Counted from the first letter of the stretch, positions 23,599 through 36,425 are shown. The stretch is 64,000 bases of DNA from Allacma fusca (GCA_947179485.1 OX359245.1:78479067-78543066); one strand, 5' to 3'. Translations and numbers: made by a program. Notes: generated by a model not told the origin, from the sequence alone.

Positions 23599-26500
23599 CT
23601 ACTCGTATATCAACAACATGCTAAAGATGTTGTCAATGACATTTTGAGCGTAGAGCGTAACTGCACCCAAAGTGATCTCGTAGACTCCCCCAATATTAAA
23701 GCTAAGCTCCTGCTGCCGGACCGTTTTTACCTGTAAAGCTCTATATTGTGGGTCCCCTCCGTAGCCCTGTAATTTATCTTTTATGTACCGATGCTCTGCA
23801 GCCTGTAGATATAAATTTGATAAAATCTGTAAACGCTCGAAACGATACAGGATATGACAATTGGCGGTGAAGCAGTAAATAAATGACACTGGAAAATACA
23901 GATATAATATCCCTACATTGTGAATGGCGGAAGAAAATTCGTGAATAGAAGCCACGAAAAAAGTAACATTTAAAATCAAAAGAGTGGAATAGGCAACTGG
24001 GAGTAGAAATGGATTCAGAAGTTGATTTATTAGGTTTTTCAAAAGCAGCATTTGATTATATATTTCTTGGCTCTCTTCCCACTCGGCTGAGATCACATGG
24101 AATCTAAAAGTAATTTGTGACAGAAATTATTACAAATTTATAAATAAAGAAGCTCATTTTTAAAACATTTCATAATCTTTCAGATTTGGTATAAAATACT
24201 CAAAAAATTCAATTTTCTCAATTGCTTCTCGTTTCTACAGTTTATGACCGCTATCTTCATCTGCGTCAATGAAACAGATTTTGAAAAATCTGGAGCAAAG
24301 AGTTCATTTTAAAATGGGGGAATCACGTCTTTAAGTCCCTTACATGGGCTAGGGTGAGAATAATTATAATGAACACCCTATACAATATTTACTTAAAAGA
24401 ACTGAATTGTGGAAAAGAAACACAAAATCCAGGTTTTCCATCTTGCCGTTTCCAACTTGCTATGAATTAAAAGTATTTTACCTGAGTTTGTTAGTGACTC
24501 CATCTATGAGTAAAACCACAGTCGCAATGATAACCCCCACAAAATAAACATTCAGCATAGCCTTAAAAATAACTGCAACCTCAACGAGGCACAAAGAAAT
24601 GAGAAGGGGATCTCCACAGGATCCATCTCCATCACAGAAATAAGACGGGAGGAAAACAACCATGTCCGGAAACCACCAACACAAACATCCCGTCATGGCT
24701 GGTACTGCCAGTAACGAGTATAACGAAATAATCCAAGTCGCTTGTACCATTAAATGTTCCTCAGAAAGTATATCCATGAGTGATTTCGCTTTCAAAAGTT
24801 TTTCTGCAGGAATAAAAAAAAAACTTACAAATTCAGGGAAACAATTGTGCCGTCCAGTTAGCTTATTGAGTTTTCAGGTATGTTTGTAAGAAATATTATT
24901 TAGTAATTTGCAACCTCTGACTTTGTCAATAATATTATAGACAAATGTACATTGCAAAATCATTACATACAACAAGTATCTAGAACCTCAATTTGGGTGT
25001 AATTAATTGGAACCTGAACCTTAGCCGTAAGCTAACTGAACTGACTTCCGAAAATATAAAATGTCCTTAAGAGATTTATCGTACAATCTAGGTCAACACC
25101 ACTTTTTTGGACACATCAAATCTCCATTCACAGGTATGCATTGAATGTAACTATTTTATAAGATCATGAAGTTTGGTTTTGAATTTTTGCTCGAAAATAA
25201 AAATTAAGAGCATCTGATCTGCAAATTCGAAACCTCAGCCTAGACAGTTTCGAGGTGTATAGGTTTTTCGTGTTCTGGCGCAGCTCTATCTAGGTACGTG
25301 TAGTGCTGTAATTTGTCCTTTTAGTATTGTATTGTACTTTGGCGAAAAGTACAAAAGTAGTACAACTAAGATATTGTTTTGTACTCCAAGTTTTGTTTTT
25401 GTTGTGTACTTCTATCAGATTGTTTTTGTTTTTGTACAATCTGTATTGTATTGTTCTAAGGTTCTAGAAGACGCTAGAAATTTGCTAAAGTGATAGTTGT
25501 ATCTGAGTTCAAGAGCACGTAGGAATTGATTTCTGCAACTTTAGTTGTTTAAAAATTACGTGAAAGAACAAAAAACCAGTCATTGACTAATCTCCCATAA
25601 AAGATGCACTGAACCTGTTGACGGTCAAATTTTGAAGGGTGCAATTCTGTGGCACCAACCTATTTGTGAATAATCCCTGTAATAACCATATGTAACGTTA
25701 TATATTTAGATCCTATTTAGGATCCTTTAGTAGATGCGGAGATGATCACTATAATTACTAATGATCCTTAGGGTGTAATGCCTGGCTGTGAGGCGGCCTT
25801 ACGACCGCGACCTATGGTGTGGTAGTGAAGGAATAAGATGCAAACTATCTTATTCAATTAATCCTCTAAAACACTTGAATCCTTTAAGTCCGAATTGTCC
25901 TTTTGATAATTTAGTCCTTTAAGTTATTCTGATTCAAAGCACAACACCTTTTAACAATCCGAATCCACAATCAATCCTTTATTCCTAATTATAAATCCTA
26001 TTGATTATTCCTATGAATACTTCCTATTGATTATTCCTAATGATTCCCTGGAGCTCTTGCCTGCTCCGATCCTAACCGTAGACTTTTCGTTCCTTGAAGT
26101 GCTCGCTCTCCGCTCGCACACCTCCTCCTTATCAGTCCCTTGCACCCCCGGTGCTCGGTCCCTTTTACATCCTCATTATTCCTTTCCGTATCCTATTATT
26201 ATCCTTATTATACATACTATAATATCCTTATACCATATCGTAATTTCCAGAACAACATAATTTCATAAACAATATTCACTACCATTGCTTAAAATTAGAA
26301 TAGTTAGAGTAGACGCTTGGGCTCTGATATCTATATTTTCAATTTGCTCAACCGTTGGCTTTTACCACCTATTGCATCGATGTAGAAATGTCCCCTATGC
26401 GTGGACTACATTTACAAATCGCATAGTTCGTTTGTTAGACTAGGTCTTTTGTCTTTGTTAGACACAGACTAGATTTATCCAGGTCAACATTTAATTAGCC

Positions 26501-29500
26501 ATTTATTTAGTTAGCCAATTTTATTGATCAGCACCGATTCATTGGTATCATATCTGATGCCATTGAATTGTCATTAGCCAGTGTTGATTTAATTCGTGAC
26601 GTTTTTCATGACGTCTTACTAATCCACATTAAATGTAACCTACAACTAGTACATCTTATCGGTGGCGTCTAATAATCAATATAATAATAATAATAATAAT
26701 GTTTAATTGGTTGATATAGTGGCCTCAGCCGTTACAACCTTTAATAATCAATATGGTAACAGTCAAAGTCATGCAACTATTAGTGACACAGTAAGGTCAA
26801 TCTGAGGTCATGTGACTATTAGTGACACAGTAAGGTCAATCTGAGGTCATGTGACTATTAGTGACACAGTAAGGTCAATCTGAGGTCATGTGACTATTAG
26901 TGACACAGTAAGGTCAATCTGAGGTCATGTGACTATTAGTGACACAGTAAGGTCAATCTGAGGTCATGTGACTATTAGTGACACAGTAAGGTCAATCTGA
27001 GGTCATGTGACTATTAGTGACACAGTAAGGTCATTCTGAGGTCATGTGACTATTAGTGACACAGTAAGGTCAATCTGAGGTCATGTGACTATTAGTGACA
27101 CAGTAAGGTCAATCTGAGGTCATGTGACTATTAGTGACACAGTAAGGTCAATCTGAGGTCATGTGACTATTAGTGACACAGTAAGGTCAATCTGAGGTCA
27201 TGTGACTATTAGTGACACAGTAAGGTCAATCTAGTGTTTCTGAACGGTACCAAAACGTGGACTCGACCCGACTCGTTTTCCCGAACCGAAAAAAATCCCA
27301 ATTCTGTTCCCAAAACCGGAACCGATATTTTCGAGTCCGGGACATTTTTGGCTTCCCGGAACCGATCCGGAAAATAAAAGCGGTCCCCGAACCGGTTGCG
27401 GTTCCTTTCTGAACCGACAGAAAATGTATGTATGTATATGATTCATTTTTATGGAAGCCAAAATTGTGTCGCCTTTTCAAATGATAGTTGACAAATGCTG
27501 GCCAAATGCAAGTTTCGCGTTTTCATCCAAAACGGCAGCTTTAACAAACCATTCCAAAAAACTTTCGGTTTTGATTTTTGTACCCGAAACCGGACCGAAA
27601 TTTGACGGTTCATAAACCGATGACCCGAAACCGGACCGAAATGTAACGGTTCTTTAAAACGTTGACCCGAAACCGTACCGGAACCGAAACCGAACCGGAA
27701 CCTCGGGAATTCCCGATACCGAACAGAAACACTAGGTCAATCTGAGGTCATGTGACTATTAGTGACACAGTAAGGTCAATCTGAGGTCATGCGACTATTA
27801 GTGACACAGTAAGGTCAATCTGAGGTCATGCGACTATTAGTGACACAGTAAGGTCAATCTGAGGTCATGCGACTATTAGTGACACAGTAAGGTCAATCTG
27901 AGGTCATGCGACTATTAGTGACACAGTAAGGTCAATCTGAGGTCATGCGACTATTAGTGACACAGTAAGGTCAATCTGAGGTCATGCGACTATTAGTGAC
28001 ACAGTAAGGTCAATCTGAGGTCATGCGACTATTAGTGACACAGTAAGGTCAATCTGAGGTCATGTGACTATTAGTGACACAGTTAGGTCAATCTGAGGTC
28101 ATGTGACTTCTAGTGACACAGTAAGGTCAATCTGAGGTCATGTGACTATTAGTGACACAGTAAGGTCAATCTGAGGTCATGTGACTATTAGTGACACAGT
28201 AAGGTTAATCTGAGGTCATGTGACTACTAGTGACACAGTAAGGTCAATCTGAGGTCATGTGACTACTAGTGACACAGTAAGGTCAATCTGAGGTCATGTA
28301 ACTATTAGTGACACAGTAAGGTCAATCTGAGGTCATGCGACTATTAGTGACACAGTAAGGTCAATCTGAGGTCATGCGACTATTAGTGACACAGTAAGGT
28401 CAATCTGAGGTCATGCGACTATTAGTGACACAGTAAGGTTAATCTGAGGTCATGTGACTATTAGTGACACAGTAAGGTCAATCTGAGGTCATGTGACTAT
28501 TAGTGACGCAGTAAGGTCAATCTGAGGTCATGTGACTATTAGTGACACAGTAAGGTCATGTAACCTCAAATTGACCTTATTGGGTCACCAATAGTCTCAT
28601 GACAGATTACGGTTTTAGGGGGCGCATGACCTATAATGAAACTTGGTGAGTAACTAGTAGTAAATCACCTATGATTGACTTTATTGGCGCATTAATGGTA
28701 ACATGACACTAGAATGACAGACTCAATGTAAGTATATGTTTTATATGGGCGATAGTAGGCGAATCTACCGATAATTAGTCAATGCCCAGTTTTTGTGCTT
28801 TGACGTGTGTTTTCACGATTCCAATTACAGAAATCAATTCCTATGTGCTCTAGAAATCTATTACAACAATCACTTTAGTAAATTTCTAGCGTCTCTAGAA
28901 CCTTGAAACAATACAATTTGGATTGTATTGTTTTTTTCAATTCCTGTTTTGTTTTTGTTTTAGTTTTGTATCTCGAAAATGGATATTGTTTGTTAAGTTT
29001 TGTACCAAAGACAAAAACAATACAAAAGTACAAAACTAAACGAGTACAATATTACAGCACTAGGTACGTGTACCTGGATTTTTTAAATACACTAGTGTCG
29101 ATGTTTAGCAATTTCCTTAAAAATCAAATTAGACATTTTATTCGAATTACCTCCACAAAGCGCGTCGACCCGGGTGTAAGAAAGGACAAGAGAAGTTATT
29201 TCATTGCGACGAACAAAGAAGCACATTTGAAAGGGTAGTGCGAAGAAAATGCTACTACACAATATAAAGTACAAAATGGTTTCGACGCGTTGTTGCCATG
29301 TCCCATCCAGGGACAGTAAACACTGAGGTCGAAAGGGAGTGCAAATATAGAAGAAGTACCTTGCTAACAACAATATTTCTAAAACAAGCCAAACTCTTTT
29401 GTGCTTTCCGTCACAGCTTCGCAACTCACGCTTCATGTAGTCATATTTGAAAGGGACCATCCACAGAATTGAAGAGATTTTCATGAAAATTGGAGCAGTA

Positions 29501-29598
29501 ACTTCCAGGTAGAGTCTTCTGTAGGGTTTTCGAAATACCGGTAAAATCCTGACAATCAATTGAGACACTTTGGAACGTAGTAACTTTCTCTGATCCAT
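23599..29598 (-). CDS. Seven-pass chemoreceptor-like (Gr-like) protein, three exons, 4.3-kb first intron
   Basis: Exons are 29598-29151, 24803-24482 and 24103-23599 (448, 322 and 505 bp), with phases identical to the gene at 4319-6964, giving 424 residues without a stop. Exon 1 reads MDQRKLLRSKVSQLIVRILP and contains CTPFRPQCLLSLDGTWQQR. Exon 2 contains CWWFPDMVVFLPSYFCDGDG. Exon 3 ends ITLGAVTLYAQNVIDNIF. It is the closest relative of the first gene. The first intron was about 590 bp before a 3762-bp hAT-like element (25301-29062) landed in it, so expression may depend on efficient splicing across the insertion. The donor (GGAG/GTAATT) and acceptor (CCTGCAG) are intact. Confidence 0.6.
25691..26232. 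mobile_element. 542-bp insertion with 5-bp duplication, possible solo LTR
   Basis: Comparison with copy A shows extra sequence between AATAACCATA and TCGTAATTTCC, flanked by CCATA on both sides (25686-25690 and 26233-26237). It starts TGTAACG, like many LTRs, but ends TTATA rather than CA, and no inverted termini are visible. The interior is rich in ATTCCTATT and CCTTATTA words. Class unresolved. Confidence 0.5.
26771..28559. repeat. 39-bp minisatellite, about 33 units, split by a nested element
   Basis: The unit is the same as at 8305-8769: about 12 units at 26771-27231 and about 21 at 27735-28559. Units with CATGCGAC instead of CATGTGAC occur in two consecutive blocks to the right of the insertion, evidence of local unit amplification. 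The array lies wholly inside the hAT-like element. Confidence 0.95.
27232..27734. mobile_element. hAT-like element, family 4, nested in the minisatellite
   Basis: The ends are TAGTGTTTCTG and CAGAAACACTA. The perfect 8-bp duplication GGTCAATC, taken from the minisatellite unit, lies at 27224-27231 and 27735-27742. Length is 503 bp. The subterminal parts are packed with CCGAAACCGGACCG-like words. Non-coding. Confidence 0.9.
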
Positions 29599-30109
29599 TT
29601 TCTCAACTCACCCAGTGCCGTGGATTTTCTTCGTTTGGAAAGTCTTTGGTCATTGGTCAAGAATCAAATATTGTTATGAAACAAATATTTTATTGTGCGT
29701 AGATACGCGTTTGCAATTTCCATGAATTCCCAATTTCCAACGTATTTGTCTTCCTAATAACAGTTTTATCTCGTAGAAATTGTCTTCGTCGAAACCCATG
29801 GATGAAAATTATATTCTGAATGTTTTAGGGACTATCTTAGACCAAAAATTCTTTGACTATTTGTTTAGAAAGAGATATATGTTTCCATTCTTTTAGTAGT
29901 AGCAAATAAATCATGTAATAAACGTCCCTGTTTACATAAACGTATTACATGATAAGCTTGAATTCCGAATCATTTTATACTCATTAAATTAAATTTTATC
30001 ATGTGAGCACGACGATTCCTAATTTTAACAAAAAATTATCCATGTTCTACTTTTGCTTGTAAATATGAAAAACAACCGGAATTGACAACTGATGTCTTGT
30101 TAACAGACA
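29599..30109. other. 5' flank of the third receptor gene
   Basis: Diverged copy of the flank seen at 1-500 and 7044-7382 (shared CAAATATTGTTATGAAACAA and GGGACTATCTTAGAC phrases). Non-coding. Confidence 0.5.
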
Positions 30110-32545
30110 AGTAACATTTTAAATCGAAATGGTTGAATAGGCAATTGGGAGTAGGAATGGATTAAGAAGTTGATTCATTAGGTTTTTCAAAAGCAGTAAT
30201 TGAGTATATATTTTTTGGATTTATTTCCACTCAGCTGAGATCACATGGAATCTAAAAGTAATTTGCGACAAAACGCCTTATAAATTAATAAATAAAGAAG
30301 CTCATTTTTTCGGAAATTTCAGTCTTTCAAGTATGCTATACAACAGGCATCACATGTCCTTACCAGGGACTAAACCACGTCGGGAAAACTGAAGGGTACA
30401 ACGACCCTCGCCAAAAATGCTTCAAGGAAATGAAAAAATATACCAAATTTTTTTCATGTTTTTTAGTATTTTATTTTTGTATCGTGACTTTCGCGTTTAT
30501 GTAGAACAGAACAGGGTGATTACTATATTGGATTTATTGGCTGTCGCGGAGCTGATTGTGAGCGACAATCCATATACTGTACCACCCTGGATACAATCAG
30601 GGGGTACACTGTATCACCTGTACCATAGGGATGTTTAGACCCTGGTCCTTACAATTAGTCTGAGAATTGTGCGGTTGACCCGTAAAAACACCGAAGTTGG
30701 GGTAAAGGAGAGTTTACGATTTTTTTTCATGGGCGGTCCGTCGTTTAAAAAAACGGGACTTAAAACAGCCTGATCTGTATCCACTATTTTCAACGTAGGC
30801 AACTTACGATCGCTTCATTTTGTCGGATAATTTTTTTAAAGTTGAAATTTCGGACAAGTGAGTAATGAGCGTCAACTCAACTTTCAATGCAGGAAAATCT
30901 CGGAAGTACTCAAAAAAATCTCAAATTTCTCAATTGGTTCTCGTTTTTAAAGTTTATGACCGCTATCTTCGTCTGCGTCAATGAAACAGATTTTGAAAAA
31001 TCTTGAAAAAGAGTTCATTTTAAAATGGGGGAATCACGTCTTAAAGTCCCTTACATGGGCTAGGGTGAGAAAAATTATTATGAACACCCTATAGATTATT
31101 TACTTAAAAGAACCGGGATGTGGAAAGGAAAAAAATCCAGGTTTTCCGTCTTGTCTTTCCTAACTTGCTATGAATTGAAAGTATTTTACCCGAGTTTGTT
31201 AGTGACTCCATCTATGAGTAAAATCGGAGTCGCAATGATAACCCCCACAAAATAAACATTCAGCATAGCCTTAAAAATAATTGCAACCTCAACGAGGCAC
31301 AAAGAAATGAGAAGGGGATCTCCACAGGATTCACCTCCATCACAAAAATAAGACGGGGAGAAAATAACAATGTCCGGAAACCACCAACACAAACATCCCG
31401 CCATGGCTGGTACTGCGAGTAACGAATATAACGAAATAATCCATCGCTTGTACCATTAAATGTTCCTCAGAAAGTACATCGATGAGTGATTTCACTTTGA
31501 AAAGTTAGTCAGCAAGAACAACAAAAGTTATGAATTGAGGGAGCAAACTGTGCCGTCCAATTAGATTATTGACTTGCAAGTTTTCAGGTATGTTTGTAAG
31601 AAATATTGATTAGTAATTTGCAACCTCTGGTTTTGTCAATAAGACTATAGATAGATGTGCGCTGAAAAATCATGAAATACAAGTATCGAACTAGAACCAC
31701 AAATCGGGTTTATCTTTTAAATTGTAATTAATTTTAACCTGAATTTTAGTCTTGAGCTTATGAAGCTTATTGGAAAATACAAATTGCCCTATAGAGATTT
31801 AGCGCATAATCTAGATCAAAACATTTTTTTGGACACAACGAATCTCCATTCACAGGAATGCATTGAATGTAACTATCTAAGATCTGCTTGAAGTTTCGTT
31901 TTGAAATTTTGCTCGAAAAAAAAATTCAGAGCTTCTGATCCGCAAAAATTCCAAACCTCAGCCTAGACAATTTTGAGGTGTATAGGTTTGGCGTAATCTG
32001 GCGCAGCTCTATCTAAAAACAACCATTCGTCTAATTGTACTAGCTAAGCAAAGTTTTTGGAAAAATGTCTTGGTGTGTCAAGTCTAGAAATCTTTCTAAC
32101 TTAAATATAAATGTATCTATTATGTTGTACACCAGGAATTTCACGCTTACGACTCTTGAATTAATCTTTGATAAGTGCTGTCAAATTACCACTCAAACCG
32201 TTACATTAAGGAATCTTTGCCCTGCTCATGGATCACTTACCCAAATCCCAGGTACGTGTACCCGAATTTTTTATATAAACTAGCGTCGATGTTTAACTAT
32301 TTCCATAAATCAAATCTGACATTTTATTCAAATTACATCCACGACCAGGGTGTAAGGAAGGACAAGAGAAGTTATTTCATTGCGACGAACAAATAAGCAC
32401 ATTTGAAAGGGTAGAGCGAAGAACACCCAACCAAACAATATAAAGCACAAAATGGTTTCCATGCGTTGTTGCCAGTTTCCATGTTCCAACTAGGGACAGT
32501 AAACACTGAGGTCGAAAGGGGGTGTAAATAAAGACCATGTACCTT
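30110..32545 (-). pseudogene. Receptor pseudogene with all three exons damaged
   Basis: The start of exon 3 is recognisable at about 30110-30250 but is truncated. Exon 2 is at about 31190-31515 (frame open from MAGCLCWWFPDIVIFSPSYF to GVTNKLG), with small lesions near its 5' end. Exon 1 is at about 32285-32545, with a missing segment and an abrupt end at GTACCTTGCTAA, where unrelated sequence begins. The intron between exons 2 and 3 hosts a small hAT-like insertion. No complete frame can be assembled. Confidence 0.75.
30364..30644. mobile_element. 281-bp hAT-like element, family 5
   Basis: The termini are CAGGGACTAAAC and GTTTAGACCCTG (one mismatch). The perfect 8-bp duplication GTCCTTAC lies at 30356-30363 and 30645-30652, interrupting sequence that is continuous in the paralogous intron near 4885. 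It is short and non-coding. The 73-codon ORF spanning it is incidental. Confidence 0.85.
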
Positions 32546-33142
32546 GCTAAGGGTGTACTCACATAAAGCATGTTTTGTCCGTGCACGTAAAATTCTTCTC
32601 CGTTACGGAGAGACCTCTCACATAAGTTCAGACCGTATGTAATTACTTACACACTAAACAGATATAAACTCTTTGTACAATAATCCGCAGGAACAACACT
32701 CGTCCTGCGGAAGTTGGTAACTTGGAGCGCAAAGTGAGCATTGCTGTTGTGAGAATAGGATCATTTGACAGTGAATTAAGACCTAATTGGACATACATAC
32801 GAAGTCGAAGTGTTAGTTCTTATGGAGCTAGAATCCTTTTTGTATTAAAATAAATAGTAATGGTCGTTGGAAAGAAATAAAAGTTAAATACTTGTTGAAC
32901 ATATTCATTTTTACCAAAACCCAGATATTCTTTACTTCAATTTACACGTTGCCGACGTTGTGCAGCAATCCTTTACAGTTCCATAGCAAATTGGTGATCA
33001 CGGTTTGGTATAATCTCGCAATAAAAAAATTGTAATCAGAGAGGAACTCCTGTTGACTTTGCCGACCGATGATATTTGCTTAGTACGGAGGTACTTGACC
33101 TCATAATTTTTACATACAATATTGTAATTATATTATATCATC
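32546..33142. other. Unassigned insertion or rearrangement junction; no gene
   Basis: Receptor exon homology stops at about 32553, and the duplicated CRAL-TRIO block starts near 33140. Between them is AT-rich sequence beginning GGGTGTACTCACATAAAGC, containing ACACTCGTCCTGCGG. It was not matched to anything else in the window. Confidence 0.35.
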
Positions 33143-34275
33143 TTAACCTAAAACAGCTTGGTCTCTATCCTTAAGAACCTGAAGGAGGATTTCCCTAAAA
33201 CCCAGAATTTCAACGGGTTTATGTCCCGCTACTCCACCATACCATTCAGGGAGTTGGTCCCGAGGGAGTTCCTTCAGAAGTTTGGGTTTCCAAATCTCCT
33301 TATTAGTTCCGTAGACTTTAACGTTATTGACCAATGCTCCCAATAGAGGACTAGCCAGCTGCCAGACTCGCTCCCAAATGAAGTTAGCTGATGAATAATA
33401 ATGCTTATTATTGTAAAATGAGTAGAATTATTAAATTTTGCCTCATAATTTTTACATGATATCCAAAATTTGAGGGAAAATGTCTGGCAGAAAATCCCAG
33501 GAAGTTTTAGATGATTATATAATAGAAAATTTCCTGGGAACTTACCATTCACAATCCATCCCTGTTTCATAGTTCCGTTACCCACAACTTGCTCGAATCT
33601 GGAGAATTTTGAGATGATCAATTGGATAGCTAAATTGAAAGTGTAGAAATCAAGGAATTATATTTTTAAATGTGAGCACAATAATAAATGACATAATTGG
33701 GGAGGCTTACTGGGGAAATGACTGGCTTGACGCATATCAAATCCTTCCAGGTCAGCAATAAGGATAAATTGCTTAGCTGAGGATTTTCTTCCATTTTGTG
33801 CCATAGAAAGGAACATCTGGTCAAGGTAAATGTCAAGAGCTTTTGCATTTTCTCCTCCGTTTTCAACGATCGTTCTCAAGTCGTATTTTCCCAATTCAAC
33901 GACATAAACTGGAAAAACCAATTTAATTCTCAAAGTCATCGGATTACAAGTGGGGGAATAAATAAATGTATTTAATGTATAATTTGGAACTATTTTAAAT
34001 TACTTGGGGCTCCGTCTTCATCGTATCCACTAAGGTAGTAAGGGATGTTCTTCAGAATCTCCTTCGGAGGTTCAAATGCCAAAATTTCCTGCACAAGTAA
34101 AATTTCACATATAATAAATTACTTAAGTTAAATAACAAAAGTAACAAAGTAGATCTTGCAGAACACTAAGAACTCTTGAACAGAGCATTATTACCGCATC
34201 CGTCAAATTTGTAGCAATGACGACGGAACAAAGTAAAATTAGTAAGGACATAGTAAGTAATATTTGTGGATTCAT
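33143..34275 (-). CDS. Secreted CRAL-TRIO (SEC14-like) domain protein, five exons
   Basis: Exons are 34275-34195, 34088-34004, 33908-33711, 33629-33546 and 33387-33143 (81, 85, 198, 84 and 245 bp), all with GT-AG junctions, joining into 230 codons plus a stop. The N-terminus MNPQILLTMSLLILLCSVVI is a clear signal peptide. Exon 2 ends with GYDEDGAP, exon 3 carries GKYDLRTIVENGGENAKALD and LILIADLEGFDMRQASHFP, exon 4 QLIISKFSRFEQVV, and exon 5 NKEIWKPKLLKELPRDQLPE-WYGG. These are in the order expected for a CRAL-TRIO lipid-binding fold. The family binds hydrophobic ligands such as lipids or retinoids; a secreted form suggests extracellular or haemolymph lipid carriage, which is inferred. There is no separate N-terminal CRAL-TRIO-N helix region. 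A broken copy is at 10581-11663. Confidence 0.75.
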
Positions 34276-35724
34276 TTTAAAGAAGTTATTTCCAGGAGAT
34301 ATATGAAACTGAAAGCATTAGTACTGACGTTGTGCTGAGTTAAATTGAATGAATTCACTTTTATACACAACTTTTTGCTCTGTGTGAAAATTTGTGATGC
34401 ACATGCAAGATTTCGTGCTCGCATTTATAATTAGATGCGGTCAGGCTTGTTGTTTTTCACGTTTCAAGGTGAACGTTTACATATATGGAAAACTTACGTT
34501 ACGAGCCTTGCAGGGGATTGGATTTTTTCCAACATGTTCACAAGCGTATGGCTTATCTGGGGAAATATGTTTTGTGATCTTCTGAAATTCACCCAGGATT
34601 TGTGCAGATTCCTAGGTTTTACAAGTTGACGCACGAGCGATCTGTTTTTACTCCAGGAAAGTATGTAATTGCTTTTTAATGTCCATGTTAATAAACGGTT
34701 TGAGTATGTTCGAAGTTACTTTTACACTGGAGAGAGTGAGTCCTAATGGCTGTAAAAAAAGAGGGAAATTCACGAAAGGGGTTATTCTTTAAGAGGTTGC
34801 AAAATTGCAGGACTTCCCCTGAATGTAAAAAAATTTGCGGTAATCTTCATTTCCACGGATGTCATTAATGAAAGTTAGTTAAAAGTCATATTTAAGTACA
34901 GTTTAAAGACGGGCGAAGAGCATTCATTTTGAAACATTTACAACAACCCTGCGGCATAACTAGTATAACTACAATTCAAAGACAGTCACGTCATAAAGTA
35001 TACACTGTATCTTTGGATCATCCGTACCACTCCGGGATTTGATTCTTGAGTATGTCCCTCAGAATTGGGTGATTTCGTAATTCTTTATAAAACCTCTTTA
35101 CTTCCAACTTGGCTCATAGAAGTGGCTTTTCACTCCGCCATACCCCCTCAAAAAGGTAGTTGGCTGGAACAAACAAGATTTAAATATTACGCAGATAAAT
35201 TACAAAATCTAATTTACTCTGCAGTTAGTCTAGTAAAAATATCGCGGTTAAGAAAAGAGCAAGTTAAGTTTAAACAAAAATTAAATTTACTAAGAAAACT
35301 AACAGGAATGATTTTGCTTCTACTGTAAATTTAGCACGGAGCACAATGCTCGTTGAAAATGCCGAAATATGGAAATACTAGCTTTACAATTTCACGCAAA
35401 AACGTGAAGATTTTTAGTGGTTTAAAGGTTCAGCAAGGACGTTTGCATTATGACTATTATCTATAACGTAGGAACAGGAACTTGACACTTGACCGCAAAA
35501 GGTCAAGTTTATGTTCACGGGTGTCAGTTATTTGATCCGAACTTGATCGTGGTATTGATGTCTAGTCTGGTCATAAAGGCCGACTGTGAACTTGATTCAA
35601 GACTTAAAATCAAGTTCAAATTTACATGTTGACCCAAACGTGAGGTTTCAACAACAAGTTCTAATTAATTTGTAGCCTGAAATTGACTTGAACTTTACAT
35701 GAACTTGTTATGATTCGAAAGTAA
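34276..35724. other. Upstream part of duplicated block Y; no gene
   Basis: 34276 to about 35040 matches 11664-12530, the upstream region of the CRAL-TRIO copy. About 35460-35710 is rich in CAAGTTC and TGACCCG words, resembling decayed family-3 hAT sequence. An 87-codon ORF at 35065-35328 has no recognisable features. Confidence 0.5.
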
Positions 35725-36425
35725 AATTTACCTGAGCTTATTAGTGACTCTATGAGTAAAACCGATGTCGCAATATTAAGGACCACAAAATAAACACTGA
35801 GCGTAGCCTTAAAAATAACTGCGAGGCGTACATAAATGAGAAGGAGGCCAGCACAGGATCAATCTCCACCACAAAAATAAGAAAACAAAACTTGGATTGA
35901 GGGAGCAAATTGGTCTGTCTAATTAGCAATTTGACTGTACTAGCTGAGCAAAAGTTTGGGAGAATTTCTAGAAATCTTTCTAACTTAAATATAAATGAGT
36001 GTACAGGTTCTACATTAGGAATTGCACGTTTATTAGTCTGGAATTGAATTTTGACAAGATGCTGTAATAATTACTACCATTTAATATCCATAAATAAAAT
36101 CTGACATTTTATTCAAATTACCTCCATAAAGCACGTCGACCTGGGTGAAAGAAAGGGCAAGAGAAGACATTTCATTGCGAGGAAGAAAGATGCAAATTTG
36201 AGACGGTAGTACGAACAATATGTTACCACACAGTATAAAATACAAAATAGTCTCAACCATGTTCTTGCCATGTTCCATTTAGGGACAGTAAATACTGAGG
36301 GAGAAAGGGAGTGTATTTAATGAGTACGAACCTCACTAACAACAAAATCTCTAAAACAAGCAACCCATTTGTGGTTTCCGTCAGAGCTTTTTGCAACTCA
36401 CTCACGCTTCATGTAGTCGTTTATG
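35725..36425 (-). pseudogene. Receptor pseudogene remnants of exons 2 and 1
   Basis: The exon-2 remnant is at about 35730-35880, with deletions. The exon-1 remnant is at about 36110-36425, including ILYFILCGNILFVLPSQICI, but it is frameshifted and ends at the conserved TTCATGTAGTCGT position. Exon 3 is absent. It lies in the same relative position to the CRAL-TRIO copy as the remnant at 12750-12940. Confidence 0.7.

Larger units (their letters stand above)
25301..29062. mobile_element. Non-autonomous hAT-like element, family 1 copy B, in a receptor intron
   Basis: The ends are TAGTGCTGTAAT...ATTACAGCACTA and the perfect 8-bp duplication is GGTACGTG at 25293-25300 and 29063-29070. It is colinear with copy A (7383-9277) but enlarged by an expanded 39-bp array, a nested family-4 element (27232-27734) and a 542-bp insertion (25691-26232). 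No transposase is encoded. Confidence 0.9.

Noticed and set aside
29092..29150. Extension of the third receptor's exon 1 past 29151 (SNKMSNLIFKEIAKHRH)
   Set aside because: The GGAG/GTAATT donor conserved in all paralogues lies at 29151/29150; the extension is intron.
35065..35328. 87-codon basic ORF
   Set aside because: No domain, and the duplicated block X does not preserve it.
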